Part shown: positions 7,496 to 14,757 of the stretch, piece by piece
How the letters are laid out: each line of letters opens with the position of its first letter
How positions within the stretch are numbered: the stretch's first letter is position 1
IMG/VR virus record: IMGVR_UViG_3300036790_000419
Coordinates: 1-64,000 of that record
Length of the DNA: 64,000 nucleotides
Source of the DNA: a virus
Strand: one strand, 5' to 3'
Position numbers and translations under genes: made by a program
Notes under the pieces: model-generated
Database searches by the model: none
What the model was told of the DNA's origin: nothing
What the model saw: the letters and a program-made list of their open reading frames with translations, nothing else

Positions 7496-7662
7496 GGCGG
7501 TACCCGTGGGTCATCCTGTGCGCCCTGGGCGTCGTGCTCGGGCCGCTCCTGATGCTGTACGCCGGGCTTGCCGGCGCGTGGGGCGCGCTCTGGCCGGCCG
7601 CCGTGGCCACTGTCGCCGGGGTCACCGGCTGCCTGACGTTCCGGTCGGCCCGTCGGCGCTGA
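7492..7662 (+). CDS. Small two-helix membrane protein
   Basis: 56 residues: two hydrophobic segments (residues about 6-24 and 28-48) flanked by Arg (MRRYPW at the start, RSARRR at the end). ATG overlaps the previous stop (ATGA). It ends the operon from 5281, four bases before the next operator. Function unknown. Confidence 0.65.
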   Translation: MRRYPWVILCALGVVLGPLLMLYAGLAGAWGALWPAAVATVAGVTGCLTFRSARRR

Positions 7663-7666
7663 TGCT

Positions 7667-7696
7667 CTTGACTAGAGTCAAGACACTCCGTAGACT
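7667..7696 (+). promoter_or_regulatory. Operator-promoter
   Basis: Operator CTTGACTAGAGTCAAG (7667-7682); -35 TTGACT 7668-7673, 17 bp, -10 TAGACT 7691-7696. Confidence 0.9.
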
Positions 7697-7726
7697 GGAG
7701 CCACAGGCAGCCGAGAGGGGCAGGCA

Positions 7727-7963
7727 ATGGCAGGCACGACGTTCGGGTTCATAGCACGGAAGCTGGCCGAGAAGGTAGCAGCTGGCACCCTCACGCAGGA
7801 AGACGCCGAGGCCGCGCTGCGCCTGGAGCCGGGCGAGCGGCTGTGCGCGAACGGCGTCATTTCCGGCTCCGCAGCGCACCCGGACATCCCGCGCCACGGC
7901 GCGGACGAGACCGACAACGATCACCCGGCCTGCGACTTCCCGAACCTACGCGGGCAGGACTGA
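7727..7963 (+). CDS. Small unknown protein with Cys/His
   Basis: 78 residues, preceded by GAGGGGCAGGCA. The N-terminal helix (FIARKLAEKVAAGTLTQEDAEAAL) is followed by RLCANGVISGSAAHPDIPRHG and a second Cys near the end, possibly a metal site. First of a coupled series to 10253. Confidence 0.65.
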   Translation: MAGTTFGFIARKLAEKVAAGTLTQEDAEAALRLEPGERLCANGVISGSAAHPDIPRHGADETDNDHPACDFPNLRGQD

Positions 7964-7979
7964 GGAAGGGCAGGCACAC

Positions 7980-8417
7980 ATGATCGAAGTCAAGTTCATC
8001 ACCCATGACGAGGAAACAGACGGCATCGCCGTCGAGCACGACGGGCGCGAGGTGTGGGCGGACGGCCCGCACGACTCGTGGGACCAGTACTTCCGGCGCT
8101 ACATGCCCAGGGGCGTGCCGGTGCTGCTGAGCCAGGACACGCGGCCGAGCGAGCGCGAGGGCCAGGCCCGCGACGACCCCCGGCCGTACCCGCAGGGTGA
8201 GGGCACGGACGCCCGGCTGGCCCGCTGGCTGGTCGACAACACCAGCGCCTACGGCATCCGCTTCGCCGAGGAGGACGAAGAGGGACGGCCGACTGAGGTC
8301 GTCGGGCCGGTCATCATGGACGGCAGCGCGCTGATGGAGCTATTGACCAACGTGGCCGAGCGGATGTACTGGCACGGGGTGGACGACGTGCGTGCTACCC
8401 ACGGCCTCCAGCGGTGA
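7980..8417 (+). CDS. Unknown protein, 145 aa
   Basis: Although internal to the operon it carries the full leader motif GAAGGGCAGGCAC ahead of its ATG, showing that the motif is a translation signal and not only part of the promoter cassette. Begins MIEVKFITHDEETDGIAVEHDG; no family recognised. Stop overlaps the next GTG. Confidence 0.7.
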   Translation: MIEVKFITHDEETDGIAVEHDGREVWADGPHDSWDQYFRRYMPRGVPVLLSQDTRPSEREGQARDDPRPYPQGEGTDARLARWLVDNTSAYGIRFAEEDEEGRPTEVVGPVIMDGSALMELLTNVAERMYWHGVDDVRATHGLQR

Positions 8418-8548
8418 GCGGCGCGCTGCCGGAGGCGGCCCTGCGGGTTTACCTGGCCGTCTGGCTGGTGCTCCGTGCCCTGCTGCCCTGGATGCTCGCG
8501 ACGGCTCTCGTGACTCGCGTTGTGCTGATCCTGGCACGTGTCCGGTGA
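8414..8548 (+). CDS. 44-residue membrane peptide
   Basis: GTG start overlapping the previous stop. Nearly the whole protein is hydrophobic (LRVYLAVWLVLRALLPWMLATALV), so one or two membrane helices. Its own stop overlaps the GTG at 8545. No function can be inferred. Confidence 0.55.
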   Translation: MSGALPEAALRVYLAVWLVLRALLPWMLATALVTRVVLILARVR

Positions 8549-8865
8549 GCGGCGAGCTGACGCCGGAAGAGACCCTGGAAGCGGCGGCGGTGCTCGCCGA
8601 CGTGCACCGCTGGGCAGCGCCCGCCTGGCGGTACGTGGCCAGCGGGACCGCGACCCGGGAGACCGTCCTGGCCAACCTGGGTGACATGACTACCCGGCTA
8701 GGGCAGCTGCGCGTCCTGCTGGACAAGGGCGAAACGGCTGACGGGCCGGAGGAACTAGGCGAGGGGAAGGCACATGGCACGACTTCCGAGTTACAGGTAC
8801 CTCATCCAGCAGGCCGGCGCGCAGGTGATCCTGTTCGAGGAGGGCACCGAGCGCCAGATCGTTAA
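8545..8865 (+). CDS. Unknown helical protein
   Basis: 106 residues from a GTG coupled to the membrane peptide. The first 70 residues are helical and well formed (LTPEETLEAAAVLADVHRW); the last 30 run 92 bp into the following gene in another frame, an unusually long overlap, so the functional part may be the N-terminal domain. Confidence 0.5.
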   Translation: MSGELTPEETLEAAAVLADVHRWAAPAWRYVASGTATRETVLANLGDMTTRLGQLRVLLDKGETADGPEELGEGKAHGTTSELQVPHPAGRRAGDPVRGGHRAPDR

Positions 8866-9217
8866 GTTCGACCCGTCCGACGGCAGCGCCGCCGCGGGCG
8901 CCCTGGACGTCATCCGCGATTCCGAGATGAGCGGCGAGGACAAGTGCTACGCCTGCTTCTGGGCCGGCTACTTCCACGCGTATGCCAACCGGGCTCCCGA
9001 GATGGCACGAGAGGCCTACGTTCGCGAGGCGGACGAGGGCCGGGCCGTGGTGGTGACCTCGCCGCGCGGGCGCGGGCTCGAAATCGTGCGGTTCGACCCG
9101 CGCGACGCCAGCGCGGCGGCCAGGGCGCAGAAGAACATCTACGACTCCGGGCTGAGCCCGGACGAGAAGAACCGGGCCCATTTCTGGTGCGGATTTTTTT
9201 ACGGTCAGGCATCGTGA
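8774..9217 (+). CDS. Protein with internal tandem duplication
   Basis: 147 residues made of two repeats of about 60 residues. Repeat 1 reads ERQIVKFDPSDGSAAAGALDVI...CFWAGYFHA and repeat 2 GLEIVRFDPRDASAAARAQKNI...HFWCGFFYG, so VxFDPxDxSAAAxA and the aromatic FWxGxF segment recur. GAGGGGAAGGCAC precedes the ATG. The family is not known to me; duplication within one gene suggests a pseudo-dimer. Confidence 0.65.
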   Translation: MARLPSYRYLIQQAGAQVILFEEGTERQIVKFDPSDGSAAAGALDVIRDSEMSGEDKCYACFWAGYFHAYANRAPEMAREAYVREADEGRAVVVTSPRGRGLEIVRFDPRDASAAARAQKNIYDSGLSPDEKNRAHFWCGFFYGQAS

Positions 9218-9846
9218 TGCCCGTGCGCTGCGAGGAGGGCGGCAGCCTGTGGCAGCTCGTGGAGGCGGCCAAGGACGACCAGCCGGCTGCCAGTGACGAA
9301 GCCCCGCCCGCAGCCGGCATCCTAGCCGTGGCACAGTACGGGCCGCTGTACGACGCTGTATGGGCGAAGTGCCAGGAGCTGGTGCCGGGCAATACCGGCA
9401 GCAGCATCCAGTCCGGCCTGTACCGCGCGGACGGGCGCGGCTGCTCGGGCATCGTGGAGCGCTTCAACAACGACGGCACCGGCACCGTCTGGCACGTGGG
9501 AGCCTACGCCCACATCGACGGGCGCCGGCCGCGGATCTCGGTTCAGGTGCACGGCCCGTGGACCGACAACAGTGACGACCTGTGGGAGAAGAACATCGCC
9601 GACCTGGCTAAGGGCCGGGATAACGTGGTCATCGAGAACCACTGCTGGTTCACGGTCGGCGACGAGGGCGCGAGTGGCATGCGCGGGTTCGGCGGGCACA
9701 GGTTCGAGTTCCGGCCGCTGGACGGCGGGCTCCTGCTCGTGTCCACCAACATGTGGTTCGGCGGGGCCATCCCGCCCGTGTTCCGTGACCGCATCCCCGA
9801 CACGCACAAGATGCTCAAGGGTTTCTACCCCGGGCCGGTGGAGTGA
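9217..9846 (+). CDS. Unknown protein, 209 aa
   Basis: ATG 9217 overlaps the previous stop; a GTG at 9214 directly upstream is equally possible. The C-terminal part is rich in aromatic and Gly residues (HCWFTVGDEGASGMRGFGG, STNMWFGGAIPP), suggesting a beta-rich fold. No motif recognised. Confidence 0.6.
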   Translation: MPVRCEEGGSLWQLVEAAKDDQPAASDEAPPAAGILAVAQYGPLYDAVWAKCQELVPGNTGSSIQSGLYRADGRGCSGIVERFNNDGTGTVWHVGAYAHIDGRRPRISVQVHGPWTDNSDDLWEKNIADLAKGRDNVVIENHCWFTVGDEGASGMRGFGGHRFEFRPLDGGLLLVSTNMWFGGAIPPVFRDRIPDTHKMLKGFYPGPVE

Positions 9847-10253
9847 TGAGCGAGCCGTGCGCCCGCGGGTGCGGCCGGGCCGCGTCCTGGTGGTACGGCG
9901 GCCCGGAGCGGGACCAGCCGGAGGCCTGGGTGTGCACGTCCTGCTACGAGGCCGAGGAGTTCGCCCCGGGCCACGTCCGCGACGGTGACCGCCGCCATTT
10001 CATGGCCACCGGCTGCCGCGACTGCTGCGCCCGCACGGTGGCCGGCATGACCCTGGAGCAGGTGGAGCACTGGTACCACGACGGCTACGTCGGGCAGGAC
10101 GTGTACGAGGCCTACTGCCACGCGTGGGCGACCAGTGCGACTCACAGCGCCGCCTGGGACTCATGGCTGAAGCCGCCGGCTGTCCCCGAGGTCGTGCGCC
10201 TGGTGGCTATCATCCGCGAGGTGAACGCGCGGCGGGCGGCAGTCCGGCATTGA
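9846..10253 (+). CDS. Zinc-binding unknown protein
   Basis: 135 residues. CARGCGRAASWWYGG...CTSCYEAEEF at the N-terminus gives a C-x3-C...C-x2-C zinc ribbon; a second pair (CRDCC) follows. ATG overlaps the previous stop (GTG 9843 is an alternative). Last gene of the operon; its stop TGA abuts the next operator. Confidence 0.65.
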   Translation: MSEPCARGCGRAASWWYGGPERDQPEAWVCTSCYEAEEFAPGHVRDGDRRHFMATGCRDCCARTVAGMTLEQVEHWYHDGYVGQDVYEAYCHAWATSATHSAAWDSWLKPPAVPEVVRLVAIIREVNARRAAVRH

Positions 10254-10283
10254 CTTGACCCGAGTCAAGTCAATGCCTATGCT
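10254..10283 (+). promoter_or_regulatory. Operator-promoter
   Basis: Operator CTTGACCCGAGTCAAG (10254-10269); -35 TTGACC 10255-10260, 17 bp, -10 TATGCT 10278-10283. Leader GAAGGGCAGGCAC follows. Confidence 0.88.
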
Positions 10284-10319
10284 CGCGGGTGAGGTAACCA
10301 ACCGAAGGGCAGGCACCTG

Positions 10320-10847
10320 ATGGGCCCCTACTGCAAGTACTGCGACCAGCGCTGCTTCCTGCCGCGCGTTATCCCCGGCGGCCCGGACAAGGGCAAGCGG
10401 GTCCTCCTGGCCACGTGCGAGGCGGGCATGGCGGCCGACCTGGAGAGGGACGGCTACACGCACGAGACGGCGCTCAACCCGGTCACCCGGACCTCAGCCG
10501 CGGAGGCGCTGGCCGCTGAGGTCCGCGGCGAGGCTGCCCCGGCTGGCATCCAGCGGATCACCAGGCGCGATGACCTGGTGGCCCTGAAGAACGTGCTCGG
10601 GATGCACCCTGACTGGCACGAGCCGGACGGGCGGGACGTTACCGCGCGGGTGTTCGGCAGTGACTTCGACAATGCCGGGAACTGGGGTACTGCCGAAGCG
10701 CTGCAGCGCAAGGCCGAACGTGCCAGGGGCATTCCGCGTTCCGGCTCCCTGGAGCTGGGGGTGACCATCTACCGGGACGGCAAGCCGGTGGCCGAGGTCA
10801 ACCTGGCCACGCTGCTGGCGTGGGCGACCGGCTACGAGGACGACTGA
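10320..10847 (+). CDS. Zinc-ribbon protein, unknown
   Basis: 175 residues. YCKYCDQRCFLPRV at the N-terminus followed by ATCEAG near residue 37 is a compact zinc-ribbon signature. The remainder is mixed alpha/beta and ends LATLLAWATGYEDD. Directly controlled by the promoter at 10254 through the conserved leader. Not assignable to a family. Confidence 0.7.
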   Translation: MGPYCKYCDQRCFLPRVIPGGPDKGKRVLLATCEAGMAADLERDGYTHETALNPVTRTSAAEALAAEVRGEAAPAGIQRITRRDDLVALKNVLGMHPDWHEPDGRDVTARVFGSDFDNAGNWGTAEALQRKAERARGIPRSGSLELGVTIYRDGKPVAEVNLATLLAWATGYEDD

Positions 10848-10850
10848 GCT

Positions 10851-11249
10851 ATGCCGCTTATGGCGTACACGCCTGCCGAGCTTGCGGAGCACCTGGACAA
10901 CTTGCGGTACTGCCCGCACTCCACTGGCTCGTTGTCCATGCTGGACGAGGCCACGCTGGCTTATGGCGGCAGGTACCCGGAAGTTGACGGCCCGCAACGG
11001 GCGTTCGCCGCTGCCCGCTACGCGCACATGCAGTCGTACCGGACTGAGACCTGCCGTTACTCCGACGAGGCGTGGCAGCGGGCCGTAGATGCCGCTCGCG
11101 CACTCGCAAAGGTACTGCGCCCGTTGGGCGATTCTCGGATAGAGCGGTGCAAGCGTCAGGCCGGCTGGGGGGTGTGCAACCTTCCTCTCGGCGATGATGG
11201 CGTTTGCTGTTACCAGCCCCATGTTGAGCAGGGCCACGGCTGCCACTAA
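10851..11249 (+). CDS. Unknown Cys-containing protein
   Basis: 132 residues, three bases after the preceding stop; ATG 10860 is an alternative. Helical N-terminal two thirds, then Cys residues in CKRQAGWGVCNLP and CCYQPHVEQGHGCH, likely a zinc site at the C-terminus. Followed by a strong hairpin terminator. Confidence 0.65.
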   Translation: MPLMAYTPAELAEHLDNLRYCPHSTGSLSMLDEATLAYGGRYPEVDGPQRAFAAARYAHMQSYRTETCRYSDEAWQRAVDAARALAKVLRPLGDSRIERCKRQAGWGVCNLPLGDDGVCCYQPHVEQGHGCH

Positions 11250-11255
11250 CCTCCG

Positions 11256-11293
11256 GAGAGCCCCTGTCCGGCGATGACCGGACAGGGGCTCTC
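11256..11293 (+). terminator. Hairpin terminator without U-tract
   Basis: Perfect 16-bp stem, arms 11256-11271 and 11278-11293, loop of 6. No T-run follows, as is common for actinobacterial terminators. It separates the 10320 operon from the sigma-like gene. Confidence 0.8.
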
Positions 11294-11306
11294 GCGCGTC
11301 GCTACG

Positions 11307-11978
11307 ATGCCGCTCATGCCTGAGTTCGCCGACCTGTACGCCGAGCACCTGCCTGCGGCCCGCAGGGCGGCCCTGGCCCTGGTGCCCGCCGACGCGGCCG
11401 ACGACATCGCGCACGAGGCGTTCGCCCGCGTGCTGGCCCGCCAGGCAGCCGGGGGAGGCCCTGACGGGGCGTTCCGCCCCTACCTGCTGGCAGCGGTGCG
11501 CAACCTGGCGCGGGACTGGCTGGCCGAGCGCAGGCGCACCGTGCCCGCTCCCCTGGACCCGCGCGCGGTGCGCGTGCCCGGTGCCGGCGAGCTGGTGACC
11601 GCGGCCGAGGAGCGGCGGATGACCCGCCGGGCGTTCGGCTCGCTGCCGGCCCGCTGGCGCGCGGTGCTGTGGCAGACCGAGGTGGAGGGGCGCACGCCCG
11701 CCGAGCTGGGGCAGGCCTCCGGCATGAGCCCCAACGCGGTGGCCGCGCTCGCGCTGCGGGCCCGGCTCGGGCTGGCGCTGGCGTGGCAGCGCGAGCGCGG
11801 CACCCAGGAGCGGCTGACCGGCCCCGCTCCGGCCCTGGTCAGGCTGGCGGAGAGAAAATACCAGAGAGCACTTGACACGAGTCAAGCTGATCGTTTATCT
11901 TTAAGAGGTCAGGCAGGGAGAAGCGGGTTCGAGTCCCGCCCCGTCCCGAATGGGGCGGGATGGTCTAGGCCAGGTTAA
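11307..11978 (+). CDS. ECF-like sigma factor
   Basis: Region 2 is recognisable (FADLYAEHLPAARRAALALV...DDIAHEAFARVL, then FRPYLLAAVRNLARDWLAERRR) and region 4 as FGSLPARWRAVLWQTEVEGRTPAELGQASGMSPNAVAALALRARLGL (about residues 110-155). These match actinobacterial sigma-70 family ECF proteins. The conserved body ends near 11860; the last 35 residues read through the promoter at 11871 and the RNA locus and are probably not functional. ATG 11316 is an alternative start. No operator precedes it, so it may be expressed when the rest of the element is repressed. Confidence 0.8.
   Translation: MPLMPEFADLYAEHLPAARRAALALVPADAADDIAHEAFARVLARQAAGGGPDGAFRPYLLAAVRNLARDWLAERRRTVPAPLDPRAVRVPGAGELVTAAEERRMTRRAFGSLPARWRAVLWQTEVEGRTPAELGQASGMSPNAVAALALRARLGLALAWQRERGTQERLTGPAPALVRLAERKYQRALDTSQADRLSLRGQAGRSGFESRPVPNGAGWSRPG
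11871..11901 (+). promoter_or_regulatory. Operator-promoter of the non-coding RNA locus
   Basis: Operator CTTGACACGAGTCAAG (11871-11886); -35 TTGACA 11872-11877, 18 bp, -10 TATCTT 11896-11901. It lies inside the 3' end of the sigma-like reading frame. No coding gene with the standard leader follows; the transcript enters the tRNA-like structure. Confidence 0.8.
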
Positions 11979-12430
11979 GGCGCCCTGCCGGGCACAACCG
12001 GCTGACCGGTCGCATGCTCACCCCGGAGACGCGGGGCGAGTTGCTGGCGCAGGCTGGCTAAGACTTCCCGGGCCGCCGCGCGGCGGCACCTGGCGAACGC
12101 CTGAGTCGCGGGGCGCGAAGCTCCCGGACAACACGGCTCCGGACCAGGGAAAGCCGCACGGCAGCCCGGGATCCCAAAACTCAACAGAGCTGCTGGCCAG
12201 TGCGCCTCAATCAGGAGCCGATCTCCGGCCCTGGCCAGTACAGACGAGGGGTCTCGTTCGAGGCGAGGCGGTATCCAGTCCGCCTTTACCTGCCACCCGG
12301 CGCAAGCCGGGCCGTGGCCGACACGTGACGGCAGGGCTTGGGGTTCGTGACCCGACAGTGAACTCGGTTCCCCCTCGCGAACGCCCTAGCGGATGTCTCG
12401 GTTGCCTGCCCTGCCCGCTAGGGCGTTCGC
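11905..12430 (+). ncRNA. Structured RNA with circularly permuted tRNA-like fold
   Basis: From the 5' end: a strand GGCAGGG (11912-11918), a canonical T-arm (stem GCGGG 11923-11927, loop TTCGAGT, stem CCCGC 11935-11939), an acceptor 3' strand CCCGTCCC (11940-11947), a four-base GAAT link, the acceptor 5' strand GGGGCGGG (11952-11959), a D-arm-like hairpin (GTCT 11963-11966 with AGGC 11978-11981, loop containing GG) and CCCTGCC (11983-11989), which pairs with GGCAGGG as the anticodon-type helix. The 3' half thus precedes the 5' half. A further helix GGTCA/TGACC (11907-11911, 12003-12007) extends it. No U33 or clear anticodon is present. Downstream is a short frame (12014-12061) and possible ends at about 12287 or 12430. 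It could be a permuted tRNA, a two-piece tmRNA-like RNA or a tRNA mimic. Confidence 0.6.
12377..12430 (+). terminator. Hairpin terminator
   Basis: Perfect 16-bp arms 12377-12392 and 12415-12430 with a 22-nt loop, just before the next operator. An earlier weaker hairpin with TTT (AGGCGG...CCGCCTTT, about 12265-12287) could also end the RNA. Confidence 0.75.
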
Positions 12431-12435
12431 ATTGT

Positions 12436-12465
12436 CTTGACTCAAGTAAAGCTGACAGGTAAGCT
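12436..12465 (+). promoter_or_regulatory. Operator-promoter
   Basis: Operator CTTGACTCAAGTAAAG (12436-12451); -35 TTGACT 12437-12442, 17 bp, -10 TAAGCT 12460-12465. Leader GAAGGGCGGGCAC follows. Confidence 0.88.
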
Positions 12466-12496
12466 GTAGCCAGGTAATCGAGTGAAGGGCGGGCAC

Positions 12497-12907
12497 ATGA
12501 GCGAGGAAATCGAGATCACCGCCGGCGACGGCGACGAACTGGCCGAGGAAGTTTGCAACGCCGTCGAGGCGGCGAGCAGCCAGGACAAGATCACGTGGGT
12601 GACCGACCACGGTCAGCGCGTCGCGGCCATCGTGCCGGTCGACGTGGCCGAGGCGCACGAGCAGATGATCGAGAAGGTGCTCAGCACCCCCGTGGGGAAG
12701 CCGAAGGTGCGGTTCCCGAATGTCACGGTGTGCCTGAGCGTGAACCACAGCGGCAGCACCGGGGCCATCATGGCGACCGTGGCCAAGGCGATGAAGGAAG
12801 CCGGCTGCGAGGAGCGCGACATCCGCACCTTCCGCGAGGGCGTGTTCGGCCGCGCGAGCTACGACGAGGTGCTGCAGTTCGTCATGCGCACGGTGAACGT
12901 CGAGTAG
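12497..12907 (+). CDS. Protein with Phd/YefM-like segment
   Basis: 136 residues. The part KITWVTDHGQRVAAIVPVDVAEAHE (about 30-55) resembles the core of Phd/YefM antitoxins, where an ITRHGKPVAVLVP-type strand pair follows a helix. The second half (VTVCLSVNHSGSTGAIMATVAKAMKEAGC) is unlike typical Phd proteins, and no toxin-like gene is adjacent, so a role as antitoxin is unsupported. ATG 12497 is chosen because the leader motif ends 3 nt before it. Confidence 0.6.
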   Translation: MSEEIEITAGDGDELAEEVCNAVEAASSQDKITWVTDHGQRVAAIVPVDVAEAHEQMIEKVLSTPVGKPKVRFPNVTVCLSVNHSGSTGAIMATVAKAMKEAGCEERDIRTFREGVFGRASYDEVLQFVMRTVNVE

Positions 12908-12918
12908 GGGGTGGGCAC

Positions 12919-13176
12919 GTGAGCGTACGACTGATCGTTATTCAGGGCCATGAGACGGTGGCCCGTGTCGAGGACTACGACGGGCCGGTCCCCCGGGTAG
13001 GGGACTACCTGTTCCACCCGGACCTGGACGACGACGGCACCAGTGACATGACGTTGCAGGGCACTGGCATAGCCGGGTGCGTGAAGACCGTCACCTGGGG
13101 GCTCTACACGCGGCCTAGCAACGGAGAGGCGCACTTCGTGAAGCGCGCTGTTCCGGTTGTTGAGGTAGAAATATGA
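12919..13176 (+). CDS. Unknown beta-rich protein
   Basis: 85 residues from a GTG preceded by GGGGGTGGG. Alternating hydrophobic residues (VRLIVIQGHETVARVEDYDG, HFVKRAVPVVEVEI) predict a small beta fold. Stop overlaps the ATG at 13173. No family recognised. Confidence 0.65.
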   Translation: MSVRLIVIQGHETVARVEDYDGPVPRVGDYLFHPDLDDDGTSDMTLQGTGIAGCVKTVTWGLYTRPSNGEAHFVKRAVPVVEVEI

Positions 13177-13577
13177 GCGCCGCTTCCGTGCGCCTGGTCG
13201 TGAACGCGCGCCCGCCGACAGGTGACCCGGTGACCGACGCCGACCACGCCACCACGATGGCTGACCTCCGTGCCGCGCTGTGCCTGGCCACGGGCGTCCC
13301 GCAGGAGTACATCTCCTCACTCGGCTTCGACATCTCTGACAAGGGCTACGCGAACGTGAAGGCCAGCTGGGTGCGCTACATCGGGCAGTGGGGGTGGTCG
13401 GCCCAGTTCGACGGCCCGCACCTGGCCCGCGCGTTCGACCTGTGGCGGCACGACCGGCCGGACCTCGCCGTGGACGGCGACTGGTTCGCCCCCGGGGTGT
13501 ACGCCCACGCTGACCGTTACCCCGGGGGGTGCGGCCGGCAGACGTGCGACCTGTGCCACGCGGTGCCGGCGTCATGA
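13173..13577 (+). CDS. Unknown protein, 134 aa
   Basis: ATG overlaps the previous stop. Contains WVRYIGQWGWSAQFDGPHLARAFDLWRHD and ends in CGRQTCDLCHAV, a probable zinc-binding knuckle. Coupled at the 3' end to a short zinc-finger gene. Function not known. Confidence 0.65.
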   Translation: MSAASVRLVVNARPPTGDPVTDADHATTMADLRAALCLATGVPQEYISSLGFDISDKGYANVKASWVRYIGQWGWSAQFDGPHLARAFDLWRHDRPDLAVDGDWFAPGVYAHADRYPGGCGRQTCDLCHAVPAS

Positions 13578-13741
13578 GCGGGGCACCGCAGGTTAAGCGC
13601 CGGGCGCGCTGCCTGTACTGCGGCACGATGAAGCCGGTCACCAGGGCGGGCAAGATCCGCAAGCACTGGGTGACCGGCGGGCCGACTACAACGCATCCCG
13701 GTGAGCGCGTGGTGTGCGGCGGATCGGGGCGCGACGCATGA
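13574..13741 (+). CDS. Short zinc-finger-like protein
   Basis: 55 residues, basic. CLYCGTMKPVTRAGKIRKH near the start and a single later Cys (VVCGG) form a possible treble-clef or ribbon. ATG overlaps the previous stop and its stop overlaps the ATG at 13738. Confidence 0.6.
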   Translation: MSGAPQVKRRARCLYCGTMKPVTRAGKIRKHWVTGGPTTTHPGERVVCGGSGRDA

Positions 13742-14127
13742 GCGGCACGTGGGCCGTGACCCGGCCGGGCGAGCGCGGGATGACCGCCGGGTACGCCGAG
13801 GACGAGGCGCGCAGGTACGCCGCCGAGTTGCCCGGCCTGCTGGAAGACCTCTCCTTGTCGTTCACCGCTACCGACCTGCTGCCTGAGCTTGAGCGGCGGT
13901 TCCCGGTCGGTGGCACGGTGTGGCTCGGGAAGCCGGTGTACTGGCGCAGGGGCCAGCGGGGCACGGTGGCCGCGGGCGTGCCGGACCTTTGCGTCAAGTG
14001 GCAGCCGGAGCCCGGGCCGGTGCCCTGGTTCATCGGCACCGGCGGCGCGTACGTGCACGTGGTGTTGGACGACGGCACCGCGTCCTGGTGGCCGTCGCGG
14101 TGGCTGGATACGCGGGAAGCACCGTGA
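13738..14127 (+). CDS. Unknown protein, 129 aa
   Basis: Helical first half (AEDEARRYAAELPGLLEDLSLSFTATDLLPEL), then a beta segment FPVGGTVWLGKPVYWRRGQRGTVAAG resembling a KOW/SH3-like barrel. Coupled to both neighbours by four-base overlaps. Not recognised. Confidence 0.65.
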   Translation: MSGTWAVTRPGERGMTAGYAEDEARRYAAELPGLLEDLSLSFTATDLLPELERRFPVGGTVWLGKPVYWRRGQRGTVAAGVPDLCVKWQPEPGPVPWFIGTGGAYVHVVLDDGTASWWPSRWLDTREAP

Positions 14128-14279
14128 CCCGCGTTAACTGGCTGGGCGTCGCCGTCTGGGCTTCCGGGCTGACCTGCCAGCTGTGGGCCGGCCATAAGCC
14201 GGAAGCGGTCCTGGGGACGGCGACACTCCTACTGTGCCTCATCGGCCTGGTGCTGGTCTTCTGGAGGCCGCGCCGGTGA
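14124..14279 (+). CDS. Small two-helix membrane protein
   Basis: 51 residues, GTG start overlapping the previous stop. Two hydrophobic stretches (WLGVAVWASGLTCQLWA and LGTATLLLCLIGLVLVFW) separated by a short charged turn; ends WRPRR, so the C-terminus is likely cytoplasmic. Confidence 0.6.
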   Translation: MTRVNWLGVAVWASGLTCQLWAGHKPEAVLGTATLLLCLIGLVLVFWRPRR

Positions 14280-14698
14280 GCGGGGACTGCGACCGGGCGA
14301 ACCAGATGGAAGCCGGGGCCGCGAGGGCATGCGCCCCGCAAGGCTGGGCGGGCACGCTGGCCTGCTGCCTGGCTCACCACCGGGACATGTTCTGGCAGCC
14401 GATCTGGGGCTACTGGGTGCACAGCGCGGGGGTGCGCCCGTGCGAGTCGATGAAAGGCGAGCCCGACCCCGAGTTCCTGCCCTGCCGCTACTGCGGCGCG
14501 CGCCTGGCGGTCGACGGCGGCGGGAAGGTGTGGTCGCTGGTGCCGGAGGCGAGCCGGAACCCGTACTGGGCCCGCGACACGGTGTACGTGTGGCAGCCGC
14601 CGCGGGTGCGCGACACCTGGCACGATGACGCGTGGACCGACAAGTGCCCGGTTTCCCCCACTTTCCTTCATGAAGTGACCCCGCTGCGCTTCACGTGA
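14276..14698 (+). CDS. Zinc-binding unknown protein, 140 aa
   Basis: GTG overlaps the previous stop. CRYCGARLAVDGGGKVW in the middle is a zinc-ribbon half-site; other Cys residues occur in LACCLAHH and RPCESM. Many Trp and Tyr residues. Its stop lies within the next operator (14689-14704). Confidence 0.65.
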   Translation: MSGDCDRANQMEAGAARACAPQGWAGTLACCLAHHRDMFWQPIWGYWVHSAGVRPCESMKGEPDPEFLPCRYCGARLAVDGGGKVWSLVPEASRNPYWARDTVYVWQPPRVRDTWHDDAWTDKCPVSPTFLHEVTPLRFT

Positions 14699-14718
14699 GT
14701 TAAGCAGCCTGTTAAGCT
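14689..14718 (+). promoter_or_regulatory. Operator-promoter, degenerate
   Basis: Operator CTTCACGTGAGTTAAG (14689-14704); -35 TTCACG 14690-14695, 17 bp, -10 TAAGCT 14713-14718. The leader differs (GGTGAGGGGAGAGCG) from the usual one. Confidence 0.7.
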
Positions 14719-14757
14719 AACCCGCCAGTAACAAACCCCGGTGAGGGGAGAGCGTCA

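Noticed and set aside
11923-11947. An ordinary tRNA gene containing the T-arm
   Set aside because: No sequence complementary to the acceptor 3' strand exists upstream within a tRNA length; the only match lies downstream, giving the permuted order.
11950-12462. 170-residue open frame over the RNA locus
   Set aside because: Low-complexity translation, crosses the terminator, the start lies inside the acceptor stem, and there is no ribosome-binding site.
12497-13176. Toxin-antitoxin pair formed by the Phd-like gene and the next gene
   Set aside because: The 12919 protein is a small beta protein without PIN, Doc, RelE or MazF features.
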